A program made the position numbers and the translations under genes. A DNA stretch of 64,000 bases from Rhizobacter sp. OV335. Its GTDB lineage: Bacteria > Pseudomonadota > Gammaproteobacteria > Burkholderiales > Burkholderiaceae_C. The notes under the pieces are model-generated. The model was not told where the DNA came from. It saw only the letters and a program-made list of their open reading frames with translations, and searched no databases. Location: NCBI RefSeq assembly GCF_900142965.1, contig NZ_FRCQ01000004.1, forward strand, positions 186,001 through 250,000. The letters run 5' to 3'. Shown in pieces: positions 33,932 through 43,803 of this stretch. Every line of letters starts with the position of its first letter. The first letter of the stretch is position 1.

Positions 33932-35461
33932 TCATCCCCCGTCGAATGCGGCACCGATCGCCGCCGCAACCTCGGCAGCCAGGCTCTCCTGCAACAGCGC
34001 CGGAAACTCCTTCTTCAGCTTGTTCGACACCAGTCCGCCGCTGTCGCGCACCGAACGGATGATCCGGTCGATGTCGGCGTCAGGCCCCTCGACGAACTGC
34101 TTGACCCGTTCGCGCGCGGTGCGAAGGCTGCGCAGATGGCGCGCTTCCTTGCGCATTTCCTGCTCGAGGGTCGATTGCACGACCTCGGCCAGGTACTCCA
34201 CGTGGTCGGTCAGGTCGGGATAGCGCCACGCAGGCAAGGCGTCGTCATAGGCATCGAAGCGAAGGTTGCTGAGCACCCCGTCGTCTGCCACCTCTTCCGC
34301 GCCGAAGCGCCAGGCTTCGGCGTACTTGCGCATCAACGGCCGCGAGAACAACTCGAGCACCTGGTCATAGCCACGCCGGCGGACGACGCTGCTGATGATC
34401 GTGGCCGACACCGGAAGGATGAACGGTGCTGCCACCGCACCATCGCGCCGCAGCGTGTCGTTGATCAGGAAGCGCGAGATCCGCCCGTTGCCGTCGGACA
34501 TCGGGTGGATGTAGACGAAGCCGAACGACAGCACCGCCGCCCGCACCAGCGCCGACGCGCCGGCCGTGCGTTCTGCAAAACTTCGCAGCCCGGACAGCAA
34601 CGCGGGCGCGTCTTCCCAATGAGGCGCGATGTAGTGGACCACCTCGATGAAGCCATCGATCTCACCGACGAACACCGGTGAGCGGCGCACGCCGTAACGC
34701 GTCGCGCGCGGGCCGAGAATCTGCGATTGCAGCTCGCCCAGCGCGTCGATCGACAAGGGGTCGTCGCCCTGGCCGCAACGCTGCTCCATCGCCGATGCAA
34801 AGCGCCGCACGCGATCGACGTGCTGCTCTTCGTGCTCGATCGCAAAGCTCGCCCGGCTCTCCTTGACCGTCAGCCAGACCACGCTGCGCAGCAGCAGGTC
34901 GGCGCCGAACTCGACTTCAAGCGCGGCGAGTTGCTTCGCACAGTCGTAGTCCTCGGCGTCGCGCACACGGGCCGTGCGCAGCACCATCGGGCAATAGTCT
35001 CGCGTGCCCGGCAGGTTGTCGCGAACCCGCCAGCGCGGGTCGTTCACGACCTGGCGCGCGGTCACGCAGGATTCCTCGTCGAGCGCGGCCACGTAGTTGC
35101 CGGACGCGACGCCCGCGAAGGCCAGCCGGCGCCCCGTCAGGTACTCGTAGAAGAAGCAGGCCCGGCGCGCATACTGGCCGGTCGGTTCGGCGGCGATCCA
35201 GGCCTCCAGCACCGACACCTCCACCACGGCGAACAGGCGTGCCAGGAACTCGAGGTGGACGCCCTCTCGTTTCAACGCGAAGGCCAGATGCCCGGACACG
35301 GTGTCCGAGGGCCGGGCCGACGCCGGGTAGTGCTCGCGAACGTAGCCGTTCTCGCTGACGGTGCTGCGAGAGCCGGCAATGGCGCTGACGGTGCGAAAGG
35401 CCTGCACCGGCGCCACGCCGTGGCGCTCGGCCAGCCACTGGTAGCCGATCCAGTCGGTCAC
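33932..35461 (-). CDS. Fic-domain protein (AMPylase-like)
   Basis: 509 residues. The Fic core has the active-site loop HPMSDGNGRISR (His319 to Arg330), a canonical HPxxDGNGR with Met in place of the common Phe. An inhibitory-helix-like S205-F-A-I-E-H lies upstream of the core, so Glu209 could block ATP binding as in class II Fic proteins; the residue after Glu is His rather than Gly/Asn. The N-terminal DUF4172-like part and a C-terminal helical domain flank the core. Fic enzymes transfer AMP to target hydroxyls. It lies next to hipBA in a lower-GC island, without its own antitoxin gene. Confidence 0.9.
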   Translation of the reverse strand: MTDWIGYQWLAERHGVAPVQAFRTVSAIAGSRSTVSENGYVREHYPASARPSDTVSGHLAFALKREGVHLEFLARLFAVVEVSVLEAWIAAEPTGQYARRACFFYEYLTGRRLAFAGVASGNYVAALDEESCVTARQVVNDPRWRVRDNLPGTRDYCPMVLRTARVRDAEDYDCAKQLAALEVEFGADLLLRSVVWLTVKESRASFAIEHEEQHVDRVRRFASAMEQRCGQGDDPLSIDALGELQSQILGPRATRYGVRRSPVFVGEIDGFIEVVHYIAPHWEDAPALLSGLRSFAERTAGASALVRAAVLSFGFVYIHPMSDGNGRISRFLINDTLRRDGAVAAPFILPVSATIISSVVRRRGYDQVLELFSRPLMRKYAEAWRFGAEEVADDGVLSNLRFDAYDDALPAWRYPDLTDHVEYLAEVVQSTLEQEMRKEARHLRSLRTARERVKQFVEGPDADIDRIIRSVRDSGGLVSNKLKKEFPALLQESLAAEVAAAIGAAFDGG

Positions 35462-35553
35462 TTCGGAATCCCGGGTTCGTGATGAAAATCGATTAACGGC
35501 CCGAGATATTGATTAGAAATCGACCAATCGTCAATAAAACGATTACAAACCCT
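35462..35553. promoter_or_regulatory. AT-rich region upstream of fic gene with repeated ATCGATT-like words
   Basis: About 90 bases, very AT-rich compared with the surroundings, contain ATCGATTA, ATTGATTA, ATCGACC, CAATCGT and AACGATT. Repeats of one short word in both orientations suggest binding sites that control the Fic gene. It also holds the 3' boundary of ridA. Confidence 0.4.
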
Positions 35554-35943
35554 TCACTTCACCGGCTTGAACGCGATCACGTCGACTTCCACCTTCGCGT
35601 CCACCATCAGCCGCGCCTCGGTCGTCGAGCGCGCCGGTTTCCCGTTCGGGAAGTAGCTCATGTAGATGCGGTTGAACGCGCCGAAGTCGCGCGCGTCCTG
35701 CAGCCAGCAGGTGCTCTTGCAGACGTCGTCGAACGTCGCGCCGGCCAGCGCCAGCACCGCCTTCAGGTTCTCCATCACCTGGCGCGTCTGCGCCTCGATG
35801 CCACCGGCGACGATCTCGCCGTTCGCATCGGCCGGGACCTGTCCTGACACGTAGATGAAATCGCCGGCGCGCACCGCCGGCGAGAAAGGCCGCGCCTGGC
35901 GGTCGGAGGCCACCGGCGGGGCGCCGAGGTATTCAAGGGGCAT
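35554..35943 (-). CDS. RidA family enamine/imine deaminase
   Basis: 129 residues of the YjgF/YER057c/UK114 family, which hydrolyse reactive enamines and imines released by PLP enzymes. Conserved features are RPFSPAVRAGDFIYVSGQVP, the trimer-interface loop and the catalytic Arg in KPARSTTEARL. AGGAG stands eight bases before the ATG at 35941-35943. It is divergent from the Dpp-like operon and shares its control region with two TGAAA-N5-TTTCA sites; a partner of the PLP enzyme at 41601 is likely, since D-serine or D-threonine dehydration gives exactly such enamines. Confidence 0.92.
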   Translation of the reverse strand: MPLEYLGAPPVASDRQARPFSPAVRAGDFIYVSGQVPADANGEIVAGGIEAQTRQVMENLKAVLALAGATFDDVCKSTCWLQDARDFGAFNRIYMSYFPNGKPARSTTEARLMVDAKVEVDVIAFKPVK

Positions 35944-35990
35944 GGAAGACTCCTTCAGGGTGAAAACAGTGCAGCTGCGCACCATAGATG

Positions 35991-36005
35991 TGAAAGTGTC
36001 TTTCA
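35991..36005. promoter_or_regulatory. RpiR-type operator, site 1
   Basis: TGAAAGTGTCTTTCA, perfect 5-base arms with a 5-base centre, about 50 bases upstream of ridA. It matches site 2 at 36076-36090 in architecture and sequence of the arms. Confidence 0.65.
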
Positions 36006-36075
36006 GTCAACACCGTCACATGGCGGGTAAACCCCGATTATTTGGCATGGGGATTGCTCCATAGTCGCGTCGTTC

Positions 36076-36090
36076 TGAAAAATACTTTCA
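36076..36090. promoter_or_regulatory. RpiR-type operator, site 2
   Basis: TGAAAAATACTTTCA, with flanking C and G extending the arms to CTGAAA/TTTCAG, 35 bases before the substrate-binding protein gene. Two sites 85 bases apart (about eight helical turns) fit co-control of both directions by the RpiR-type regulator at 42901. Confidence 0.65.
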
Positions 36091-36124
36091 GATTCCAGCC
36101 GTACTGTTCATTGGAGAGCCCGCC

Positions 36125-37687
36125 ATGTCCCGCATCGACTCCCTCCCCCGCCGCACCCTGCTGAAGCTGCCCGCCGCGCTCGGCCTGGCCGCCTGCCTGC
36201 TCGGGGCCGCCGGCGCCGCGCAGGCCCAGGGCCCGCGCAACTTCGCGACGCTCGCGATGGTCGGCGAACCGCAGACGCTGGACCCGATGGGCTCCACCGC
36301 CGACCTGGTCGGCACCATCATGCAGCACGTCTACGAGCCGCTCTACACCTTCGACGCGAAGTGGAACGTGGTGCCGATGCTGGCCGAGTCGCAGCCGAAG
36401 ATCAGCGCCGACGGCAAGACCTACGTGATCACGCTGCGCAAGGGCGTGATGCTGCACAGTGGCCGCGAGCTGACCGCCGACGACGTGGTCGCGAGCCTGC
36501 AGCGCTGGATGGAACAGGCGCCGCGCGGCAAGGCCGTCGCGAAGGAGCTCGACAGCCTCAAGGCGACCGGCCCGCTCGCGGTGCAGATCGTGCTGAAGAA
36601 CCCGTATGCCCCGCTGCTGGCCCAGCTCGCGCTGCCGAGCGGCATGGCCGCGATCATGGCCAAGGAGTCGATCGCGACGCCGCTGAAGGAGTTCGTCGGC
36701 ACCGGCCCGTACCGCTTCAAGGAACGCAAGCCCGACGCCTACGTGCTGCTGACGCGCTTCGACAAGTACAGCGCCCGCAAGGAGCCGGCGAGCGGCTACG
36801 CCGGCAAGCGCGAGGCCCTGATCGAGGAACTGCGCTTCGTGCCGGTGCCCAACGCGAACACCCGCGTCGAAGGCGCGCTCGCCGCGCAGTACGACTTCGC
36901 CGACCTGCTGCCGGTCGAGGCGCTGTCGCGGCTCGAGAAGGCCGGCGGCAAGACGGTGCCGATCCTGACCACCTCGTTCGGCTTCCCGTACCTGGTGCTC
37001 AACACCAAGGAAGGCGTGAACGCCAACGTCGGCGTGCGCCGTGCGCTGCAGACCGCGATCGGCGAAGGCGAGATGCTGGCCGCCGGCTTCGGCGACACCC
37101 GCTTCTTCAGCGCCGAGGGCAACCACTTCCCGAAGGGCTCGCCGTTCTACTCGAACGTCGGCACCGACCTCTACAACCAGCGCAACGCGAAGAAGGCCAA
37201 GGACGAGGCCGAGAAGGCCGGCTACAAGGGCGAGCCGGTGCGGGTGCTGACGAGCCGCCAGTACGACTTCCACTACAACATGGCGCTGCTGATGGCCGAG
37301 CAGCTGAAGCGCGCCGGCTTCAAGGTCGAGCTCAACGTCGTCGACTGGGCCACGCTGGTGCAGCGCCGCAACGACTCGAAGCTGTGGGACCTGTACGTCA
37401 CCCACTCCGGCCAGTTCCCCGAGCCGATGCTGTCGCCGCCGCAACTCGGCGAAGGCGCGCCGGGCTGGTGGAGTTCGCCGGCCAAGCAGGCGGCGCTGTC
37501 GGCCTTCAACCAGGAAACCGATGCGGCGAAACGCGGCGCACTGTGGGGCAAGGTGCAGCAGGTGGTCTACGACGAAGTGCCGTACATCAACGTCGGCCGC
37601 TTCAACGGGCTGTCGGCGCGCAGCCTGGCGCTCGACGGCTACGTGCCGGCGACCTGGCCGTTCTTCTGGAACGTGCGCATCAAGTAA
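36125..37687 (+). CDS. ABC transporter substrate-binding protein, peptide/nickel family (DppA-like)
   Basis: 520 residues of solute-binding family 5. The N-terminus LPRRTLLKLPAALGLAACLLG has a twin-arginine-like motif, then a cleavable signal ending AAQA. Typical stretches are TLDPMGSTADLVGTIMQHVYEPLY, GKTYVITLRKGVMLHSGRELTADDVVASLQRW and VGTGPYRFKERKPD. It binds oligopeptides or modified amino acids in the periplasm. With D-aminoacylase and a D-serine dehydratase-like enzyme in the same operon, peptides or N-acyl compounds containing D-amino acids are probable ligands. Confidence 0.93.
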   Translation: MSRIDSLPRRTLLKLPAALGLAACLLGAAGAAQAQGPRNFATLAMVGEPQTLDPMGSTADLVGTIMQHVYEPLYTFDAKWNVVPMLAESQPKISADGKTYVITLRKGVMLHSGRELTADDVVASLQRWMEQAPRGKAVAKELDSLKATGPLAVQIVLKNPYAPLLAQLALPSGMAAIMAKESIATPLKEFVGTGPYRFKERKPDAYVLLTRFDKYSARKEPASGYAGKREALIEELRFVPVPNANTRVEGALAAQYDFADLLPVEALSRLEKAGGKTVPILTTSFGFPYLVLNTKEGVNANVGVRRALQTAIGEGEMLAAGFGDTRFFSAEGNHFPKGSPFYSNVGTDLYNQRNAKKAKDEAEKAGYKGEPVRVLTSRQYDFHYNMALLMAEQLKRAGFKVELNVVDWATLVQRRNDSKLWDLYVTHSGQFPEPMLSPPQLGEGAPGWWSSPAKQAALSAFNQETDAAKRGALWGKVQQVVYDEVPYINVGRFNGLSARSLALDGYVPATWPFFWNVRIK

Positions 37688-38629
37688 ATGCACCGCTACC
37701 TCCTCTCACGCCTGGCCGGCATGCTGGCGGTGCTCGCCATCGTCGCGGTGATGGTGTTCGTGCTGACGCGCGCCGCGTCGGGCGACCCGATCTCGGTGCT
37801 GCTGGGCGACCAGGCCACCGCCGAGGACATCGCCCGCGTGCAGAAGGACTACGGCCTCGACAAGCCGCTGCCGGTGCAATTCGCGTACTGGCTCGGCGAG
37901 GTGCTGCACGGCAACCTCGGCCAGTCGATCTTCTTGCAGCGCCCGGTCACGCAGGCGCTGTGGGAGCGCGCCGAGCCGACCACGCTGCTCGCGCTGATGG
38001 CGGTCGCCATCGCGGCGCTGATCGGCATCCCGTGCGGCATCGTCTCGGCGGTGTACCGCGGGCGCTGGCTCGACCAGGTCGTCACCGGCGCCGCGATGCT
38101 GGGCGCCAGCATCCCGAGCTTCTGGTTCGGCATCGTGCTGATCCAGCTGTTCGCGGTGTCGCTCGGCTGGTTCCCGGTGTCGGGCTACGGCGCGCCCGAT
38201 GCCGGGCTCGGCGAACGCCTGCATGCGCTGATGCTGCCGTCGCTGGTGCTGGGCGTGCTGAACTCGGCGCTGATCATCCGCTTCACGCGCGCGTCGATGC
38301 TCGACGTGCTGGGCGAAGACTACGTGCGTACCGCGCGCTCGAAGGGCCTCGGCGAAGGCACGGTGGTGCTGAAGCACGCGCTGCGCAACGCGCTGGTGCC
38401 GGTCGTCACGGTGCTGGGGCTGACGGTCGCGCTGATGATCGGCGGCGCGGTCGTCACCGAGACGGTGTTCGGGCTGCCCGGCATCGGCAACCTGGTGGTC
38501 AACGCGGTGCTGCGGCGCGACTACCCGGTGATCCAGGGCGCGCTGCTGGTGATCGCGGCGATCTATGTGCTGATCAATTTCGCGATCGACCTGCTGTACG
38601 TGGCGGTCGACCCCCGGGTGAAATTGTGA
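37688..38629 (+). CDS. ABC transporter permease (DppB-like)
   Basis: 313 residues, six membrane helices, with the permease coupling loop EDYVRTARSKGLGEGTVVLKHALRNALVPVVTVLG. It starts immediately after the binding-protein stop and its own stop overlaps the next start as GTGA. Confidence 0.94.
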   Translation: MHRYLLSRLAGMLAVLAIVAVMVFVLTRAASGDPISVLLGDQATAEDIARVQKDYGLDKPLPVQFAYWLGEVLHGNLGQSIFLQRPVTQALWERAEPTTLLALMAVAIAALIGIPCGIVSAVYRGRWLDQVVTGAAMLGASIPSFWFGIVLIQLFAVSLGWFPVSGYGAPDAGLGERLHALMLPSLVLGVLNSALIIRFTRASMLDVLGEDYVRTARSKGLGEGTVVLKHALRNALVPVVTVLGLTVALMIGGAVVTETVFGLPGIGNLVVNAVLRRDYPVIQGALLVIAAIYVLINFAIDLLYVAVDPRVKL

Positions 38630-39464
38630 AACTCCCTCGCCTCCTTCGACAACTGATGCATCGCCGCATCGTGATGGTCTCGGCCGCGCTGCTGCTGATC
38701 ATTGCGGTGCTGGCGCTCGGCGCGCCCTGGTTCGCGTCGTTCGATCCGAACGACACCGCGGTGCTCGACCGCCTGAAGGCACCGAGCGCCGCCCACCTGC
38801 TCGGCACCGACGAGCTCGGCCGCGACCTGTATGCGCGCATCGTGCATGGCGCGCGCTATTCGCTCGCCATCGCGGCGCTGACGGCGCTCGGCTCGGTGCT
38901 CGCCGGCACGCTGCTCGGGCTGGTGGCCGGCTTCTTCCGCCGGCTCGACACGCCGCTGATGCGGGTGGTCGACGCGATGATGTCCTTCCCCGACATCCTG
39001 CTGGCGATCGCGCTGGTCGCGATCCTCGGGGCCTCGCTGCTGAACGTGGTGCTGGCGCTGGTGCTGGTCTACACGCCGCGCGTCGCGCGCGTGGTGCGGG
39101 CCTCGACGCTGGTGGTGCGCGAGCTGCTGTTCGTCGAGGCGGTGCGCGCGCTGGGCGTGCGCACCTCACGCATCCTGTGGCGCCACATCCTGCCGAACCT
39201 GCTGTCGCCGATCCTGGTGCAGGTGTCGTTCATCTTCGCGTACGCGATCCTGGCCGAGGCCGGGCTGTCGTTCCTAGGCGTCGGCGTGCCGCCGGAGATC
39301 CCCACCTGGGGCACGATGGTCGCCGGCAGCCAGCAGTACGCCGACCGCGCGTTCTGGGTCGTGCTGTTCCCCGGCCTCGCGATCATCGTGACCGCGCTGT
39401 CGCTGCAGATCCTCGGCGACGGCGTGCGCGACCTGCTCGACCCGAAGCTGAAGAAGACCTTGTG

Positions 39465-39465
<1 letters not shown>
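38626..39465 (+). CDS. ABC transporter permease (DppC-like)
   Basis: 279 residues from the GTG at 38626, coupled to the previous gene by [28 protein letters not shown] and the coupling loop [24 protein letters not shown] are typical of DppC/OppC. About six membrane helices. Confidence 0.94.
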
Positions 39466-40480
<1,015 letters not shown>

Positions 40481-40484
<4 letters not shown>

Positions 40485-41428
40485 GCGCGACGGCCACCCC
40501 GCTGATCGAGGTGCGGAACCTCAAGCGCTATTTCGGCAGCGCCGACAAGCCGGTGCGCGCCGTCGACGACGTTTCGTTCGAGATCCGCGCCGGCGAGACG
40601 CTGGGCTTGGTCGGCGAATCCGGCTCGGGCAAGAGCACGATCGGCCGCACCGTGCTGCGCCTGATCGAGCGCACCGGCGGCCAGGTGCTGTACCGCGGCG
40701 AAGACCTCGGTGCGCTGTCGGCCGAGCGCATGCGCAAGCTGCGCAGCAAGCTGCAGATCATCTTCCAGGACCCGTACGCGAGCCTGAACCCGAAGATGCG
40801 CATCAGCGCGATCCTCGACGAGGCCTTGTCCACGCACGGGCTCGCGAAGGGCCGGCGCAAGGAGCGCATCGCCGAACTGCTCGACCTGGTCGGGCTGCGG
40901 CCGGAGCATGCGAGCCGCTTCCCGCACGAGTTCTCCGGCGGCCAGCGGCAGCGCATCGGCATCGCGCGCGCGCTGGCGGTGGAGCCGGAGTTCATCGTCG
41001 CCGACGAGCCGCTGTCGGCGCTCGACGTGTCGATCCAGGCGCAGGTGATCAACCTGCTGGCCGAGCTGCGCGAGCGCCTGTCGCTGACGATGCTGTTCAT
41101 CTCGCACGACCTCGACGTGGTCGAGTACCTGTGCGACCGCGTGGTGGTGCTGTACCTGGGGCGCGTGATGGAGGTGTCGACCACCGCCGAGCTGTTCGCG
41201 CAGCCGCTGCACCCGTACACGCAGGCGCTGCTGGCCGCGAGCCCGAAGCCCGACCCGCTGGACAAGACCGAGATCATCCCGCTGAAAGGCGACATCCCGA
41301 GCCCGATGAACCCGCCGTCGGGCTGCGTGTTCCGCACGCGCTGCCCGAAGGCGATCGATGCGTGCGCGCAGGCCGTGCCGCCGCTGGAAGAGAAGGCGCC
41401 GGGACGGTTCTCGGCGTGCATCCTGTGA
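40481..41428 (+). CDS. ABC transporter ATPase (DppF-like)
   Basis: 315 residues. Walker [28 protein letters not shown], signature [16 protein letters not shown], Walker [33 protein letters not shown]. The C-terminal [16 protein letters not shown] holds the Cys set of the oligopeptide ATPases. ATGA overlap with the DppD-like gene completes the five-gene transporter. Confidence 0.95.
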
Positions 41429-41447
41429 AGCTGCATCACTCCCCTCC

Positions 41448-41571
41448 CGTTCACCCTGAGCAGGGACCGAGCTTGTCGAGGGCCCGTGTCGAAGGGCTGC
41501 CTCCGGAGCGACTCGACCAGGGCTTCGACAGGCTCAGCCCGGCCCTTCGACAAGCTCAGGGCGAGCGGGTG
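41448..41571. repeat. REP-like palindromic repeat cluster 3
   Basis: Copies of the CTTCGACAGGCTCAG-type element occur between the DppF-like gene and the PLP-enzyme gene, including degenerate copies at 41448-41500 and good ones at 41522-41544 and 41542-41565 in opposite orientation. The hairpins they form lie inside the operon and could lower or protect downstream mRNA. Confidence 0.8.
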
Positions 41572-41600
41572 TGGAGTCCATTCGCAAAGAGAGTCACCCC

Positions 41601-42890
41601 ATGACCAACGACCTGATCGACCCGCTGCTGCAACCCGGCCTGAAGGGCTACCCGCTGACCGCTTCGCCGCGCCGCCGCAGCGAGGTCGCCGCCGCCGCCT
41701 GGAACGTGCTGGCCGGCGACCTGCCGCTGCCGCTGGCGCTGCTCAAGCGCGAGGCGCTGGAGCACAACATCGCGTGGATGCAGCAGCGCACCAAGGACTG
41801 GGGCATCGAGCTCGCGCCGCACGGCAAGACGACGATGTCGCCGCAGCTGTTCCGCCGCCAGCTCGATGCCGGCGCCTGGGGCCTGACCTTCGCGACGGTG
41901 AACCAGCTCGCGATCGGCGTCGCCGCCGGTGCGCGCCGCACGCTGATCGCCAACCAGGTCGTGCACGACGCCGACCTCGCGGCGATCCAGGCGCTGCTGC
42001 GCGGCCACGCCGAGCTGCGCATCGTGTTCCTGGTCGACTCGCTCGCGCAGCTCGACCTGATCGAGGCCTGGGCGCAGGCCCACCCCGGCGCCCTGCCCTT
42101 CGAGGCGATGCTCGAGGTCGGCGTGGCCGGCGGCCGCAGCGGCGTGCGCACATCCGAAGAAGCCACCGCGCTCGCGCGCCGGATGCACGCGAGCGCGGCG
42201 CTGAAGCTGGTCGGCATCGAATGCTACGAAGGCCTCGGCGCCAAGGGCGAGACCGATGCCGACACGGCGTATGCGAAGGCGCTGATGGACCGTGTCGAGG
42301 CGATCACGAAGACCGCCGACGCCGAGGGCCTGTTCGATGCCGATGAGGTGCTGCTGTCGGCCGGCGGCTCGGCCATCTTCGACCTGGTGGCCGGCCGGCT
42401 CACGCCGTCGCTCGGGCGGCCGGTGCGCGGCCTGCTGCGCTCGGGCTGCTACGTGACGCACGACCACGGCTTCTACCAGCGCATGGTGAACAGCGTCGAG
42501 GCCCGCCTGGGCTGCGGCTGCGGCGAAACGCTTCGCCCCGCGATGGAGGTGTGGGCGATGGTGCAGTCGCGCCCGGAGCCGGGCCTCGCGATCCTCGCGG
42601 TCGGCAAGCGCGACATCTCGTTCGACCTGGCGCTGCCGGTGCCGATCGCACGCGCGGCGCGCGGTGCGCTGCAGGCCTCGCTGGTGCCGGCGGGCTGGTC
42701 GATCACCGGCCTGAACGACCAGCACGCCTACCTGCGCTGGGCCGCGGATGACGAAGCCACCGCCCCCGCCGTCGGCGAGCGCATCGGCCTCGGCATCTCG
42801 CACCCCTGCACCACCTTCGACAAATGGCACTGGATGCCGGTCGTCGAGAACGACTACCGCGTCAGCGACGCCGTGGCGATGCACTTCTGA
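41601..42890 (+). CDS. D-serine dehydratase/D-threonine aldolase-like PLP enzyme
   Basis: 429 residues of fold type III PLP enzymes. The PLP lysine lies in ELAPHGKTTMSPQLF, with the alanine-racemase-like barrel before residue 300 and the D-serine-dehydratase-like C-terminal domain ending GLGISHPCTTFDKW, whose His and Cys bind zinc in this family. It probably removes ammonia from a D-hydroxy-amino acid (D-serine or D-threonine) in the cytoplasm. The ATG at 41601 is preferred over one at 41571 that lies at the edge of the repeat cluster. Middle of the D-amino-acid operon. Confidence 0.88.
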   Translation: MTNDLIDPLLQPGLKGYPLTASPRRRSEVAAAAWNVLAGDLPLPLALLKREALEHNIAWMQQRTKDWGIELAPHGKTTMSPQLFRRQLDAGAWGLTFATVNQLAIGVAAGARRTLIANQVVHDADLAAIQALLRGHAELRIVFLVDSLAQLDLIEAWAQAHPGALPFEAMLEVGVAGGRSGVRTSEEATALARRMHASAALKLVGIECYEGLGAKGETDADTAYAKALMDRVEAITKTADAEGLFDADEVLLSAGGSAIFDLVAGRLTPSLGRPVRGLLRSGCYVTHDHGFYQRMVNSVEARLGCGCGETLRPAMEVWAMVQSRPEPGLAILAVGKRDISFDLALPVPIARAARGALQASLVPAGWSITGLNDQHAYLRWAADDEATAPAVGERIGLGISHPCTTFDKWHWMPVVENDYRVSDAVAMHF

Positions 42891-42900
42891 TCCCCCGACC

Positions 42901-43803
42901 ATGACCAAGAGCCTGCTGGAGAACGTGGCCGCGGCGCGCGAGGGCGCACCGACCGCACGCCGCGCGATCCTCGACCTGATCCTCGACGACCCCGACCGCG
43001 TGCTCGAGGAAAGCTTCGAATCGCTGGCCGCGCGCGCCGGCAGCTCGGTGCCCACCGTGATGCGCACCTGCCGCGACCTCGGCTTCGCCGGGCTGCGCGA
43101 GTTCAAGCTCGCGCTGGCCCATGCACTGGCACTCGGCGGCTCGCCGCTGCACCGGCGCGTCAACATCGAGGACAGCGCCGACGAGGTGGTCACGAAGATC
43201 TCACGCAGCGCCGCCGCGTCGGTGGCCGGGGTGCGCGCGCAACTCGACATGGCCGCGCTCGGCGCCGCGGTCGACGCGCTCGCGGTCGCGCGCCACGTCG
43301 ACCTGTACGGCGCCGGTTCCACCTCGTGGTTCATGGCGCAGGACCTGCAGGCGCGGCTGTTCCGCCTCGGCCTGTCGGCCACCGCGTGGGCCGACTACCA
43401 CCTGCAGCAGGTGGCGGCCGCCGCGCAGGACGAACGCGGCGTCGTGATCGCGATCTCGCACGTCGGCGGCATGCCCTCGCTGCTCGATTCGGTCGACATC
43501 GCCCGTGCACAGGGCGCGAAGGCGGTGTGCATCACCCGCCCCGGCACGCCGCTGGCCGAGCGCGCCGACATGCTGATCGCGCTGAGCGTGCCCGACGACG
43601 CGGTGATGCACGTCGGCATCGACGCCTACCTGACCCACCTGACCGTGATCGAGATCCTGACCGTGCTGGTCGCGCAGCGCCGCGGCGACCCTGCGGTGCA
43701 GCGGCTGCGCTACGTGCGCGAAGCACTACAGCGCCACGGCATCGACGTGCGCACGCACCCGCTGCAGAGCTGGGATGGCGGCGGCGTGGGAGCCAAGCCA
43801 TGA
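42901..43803 (+). CDS. MurR/RpiR-family transcription regulator
   Basis: 300 residues: an N-terminal RpiR helix-turn-helix (ARRAILDLILDDPDRVLEESFESLAARAGSSVPTVMRTCRDLGFAGLREFKLALA) and a SIS sugar-phosphate-binding domain (VDLYGAGSTSWFMAQDLQARLFRLG, VIAISHVGGMPSLLDSV). The sensor fold usually sees a phosphosugar, which matches the PfkB kinase of this operon. Likely binds the two TGAAA-N5-TTTCA sites in the divergent control region at 35991-36090. It starts 10 bases after the PLP enzyme. Confidence 0.9.
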   Translation: MTKSLLENVAAAREGAPTARRAILDLILDDPDRVLEESFESLAARAGSSVPTVMRTCRDLGFAGLREFKLALAHALALGGSPLHRRVNIEDSADEVVTKISRSAAASVAGVRAQLDMAALGAAVDALAVARHVDLYGAGSTSWFMAQDLQARLFRLGLSATAWADYHLQQVAAAAQDERGVVIAISHVGGMPSLLDSVDIARAQGAKAVCITRPGTPLAERADMLIALSVPDDAVMHVGIDAYLTHLTVIEILTVLVAQRRGDPAVQRLRYVREALQRHGIDVRTHPLQSWDGGGVGAKP

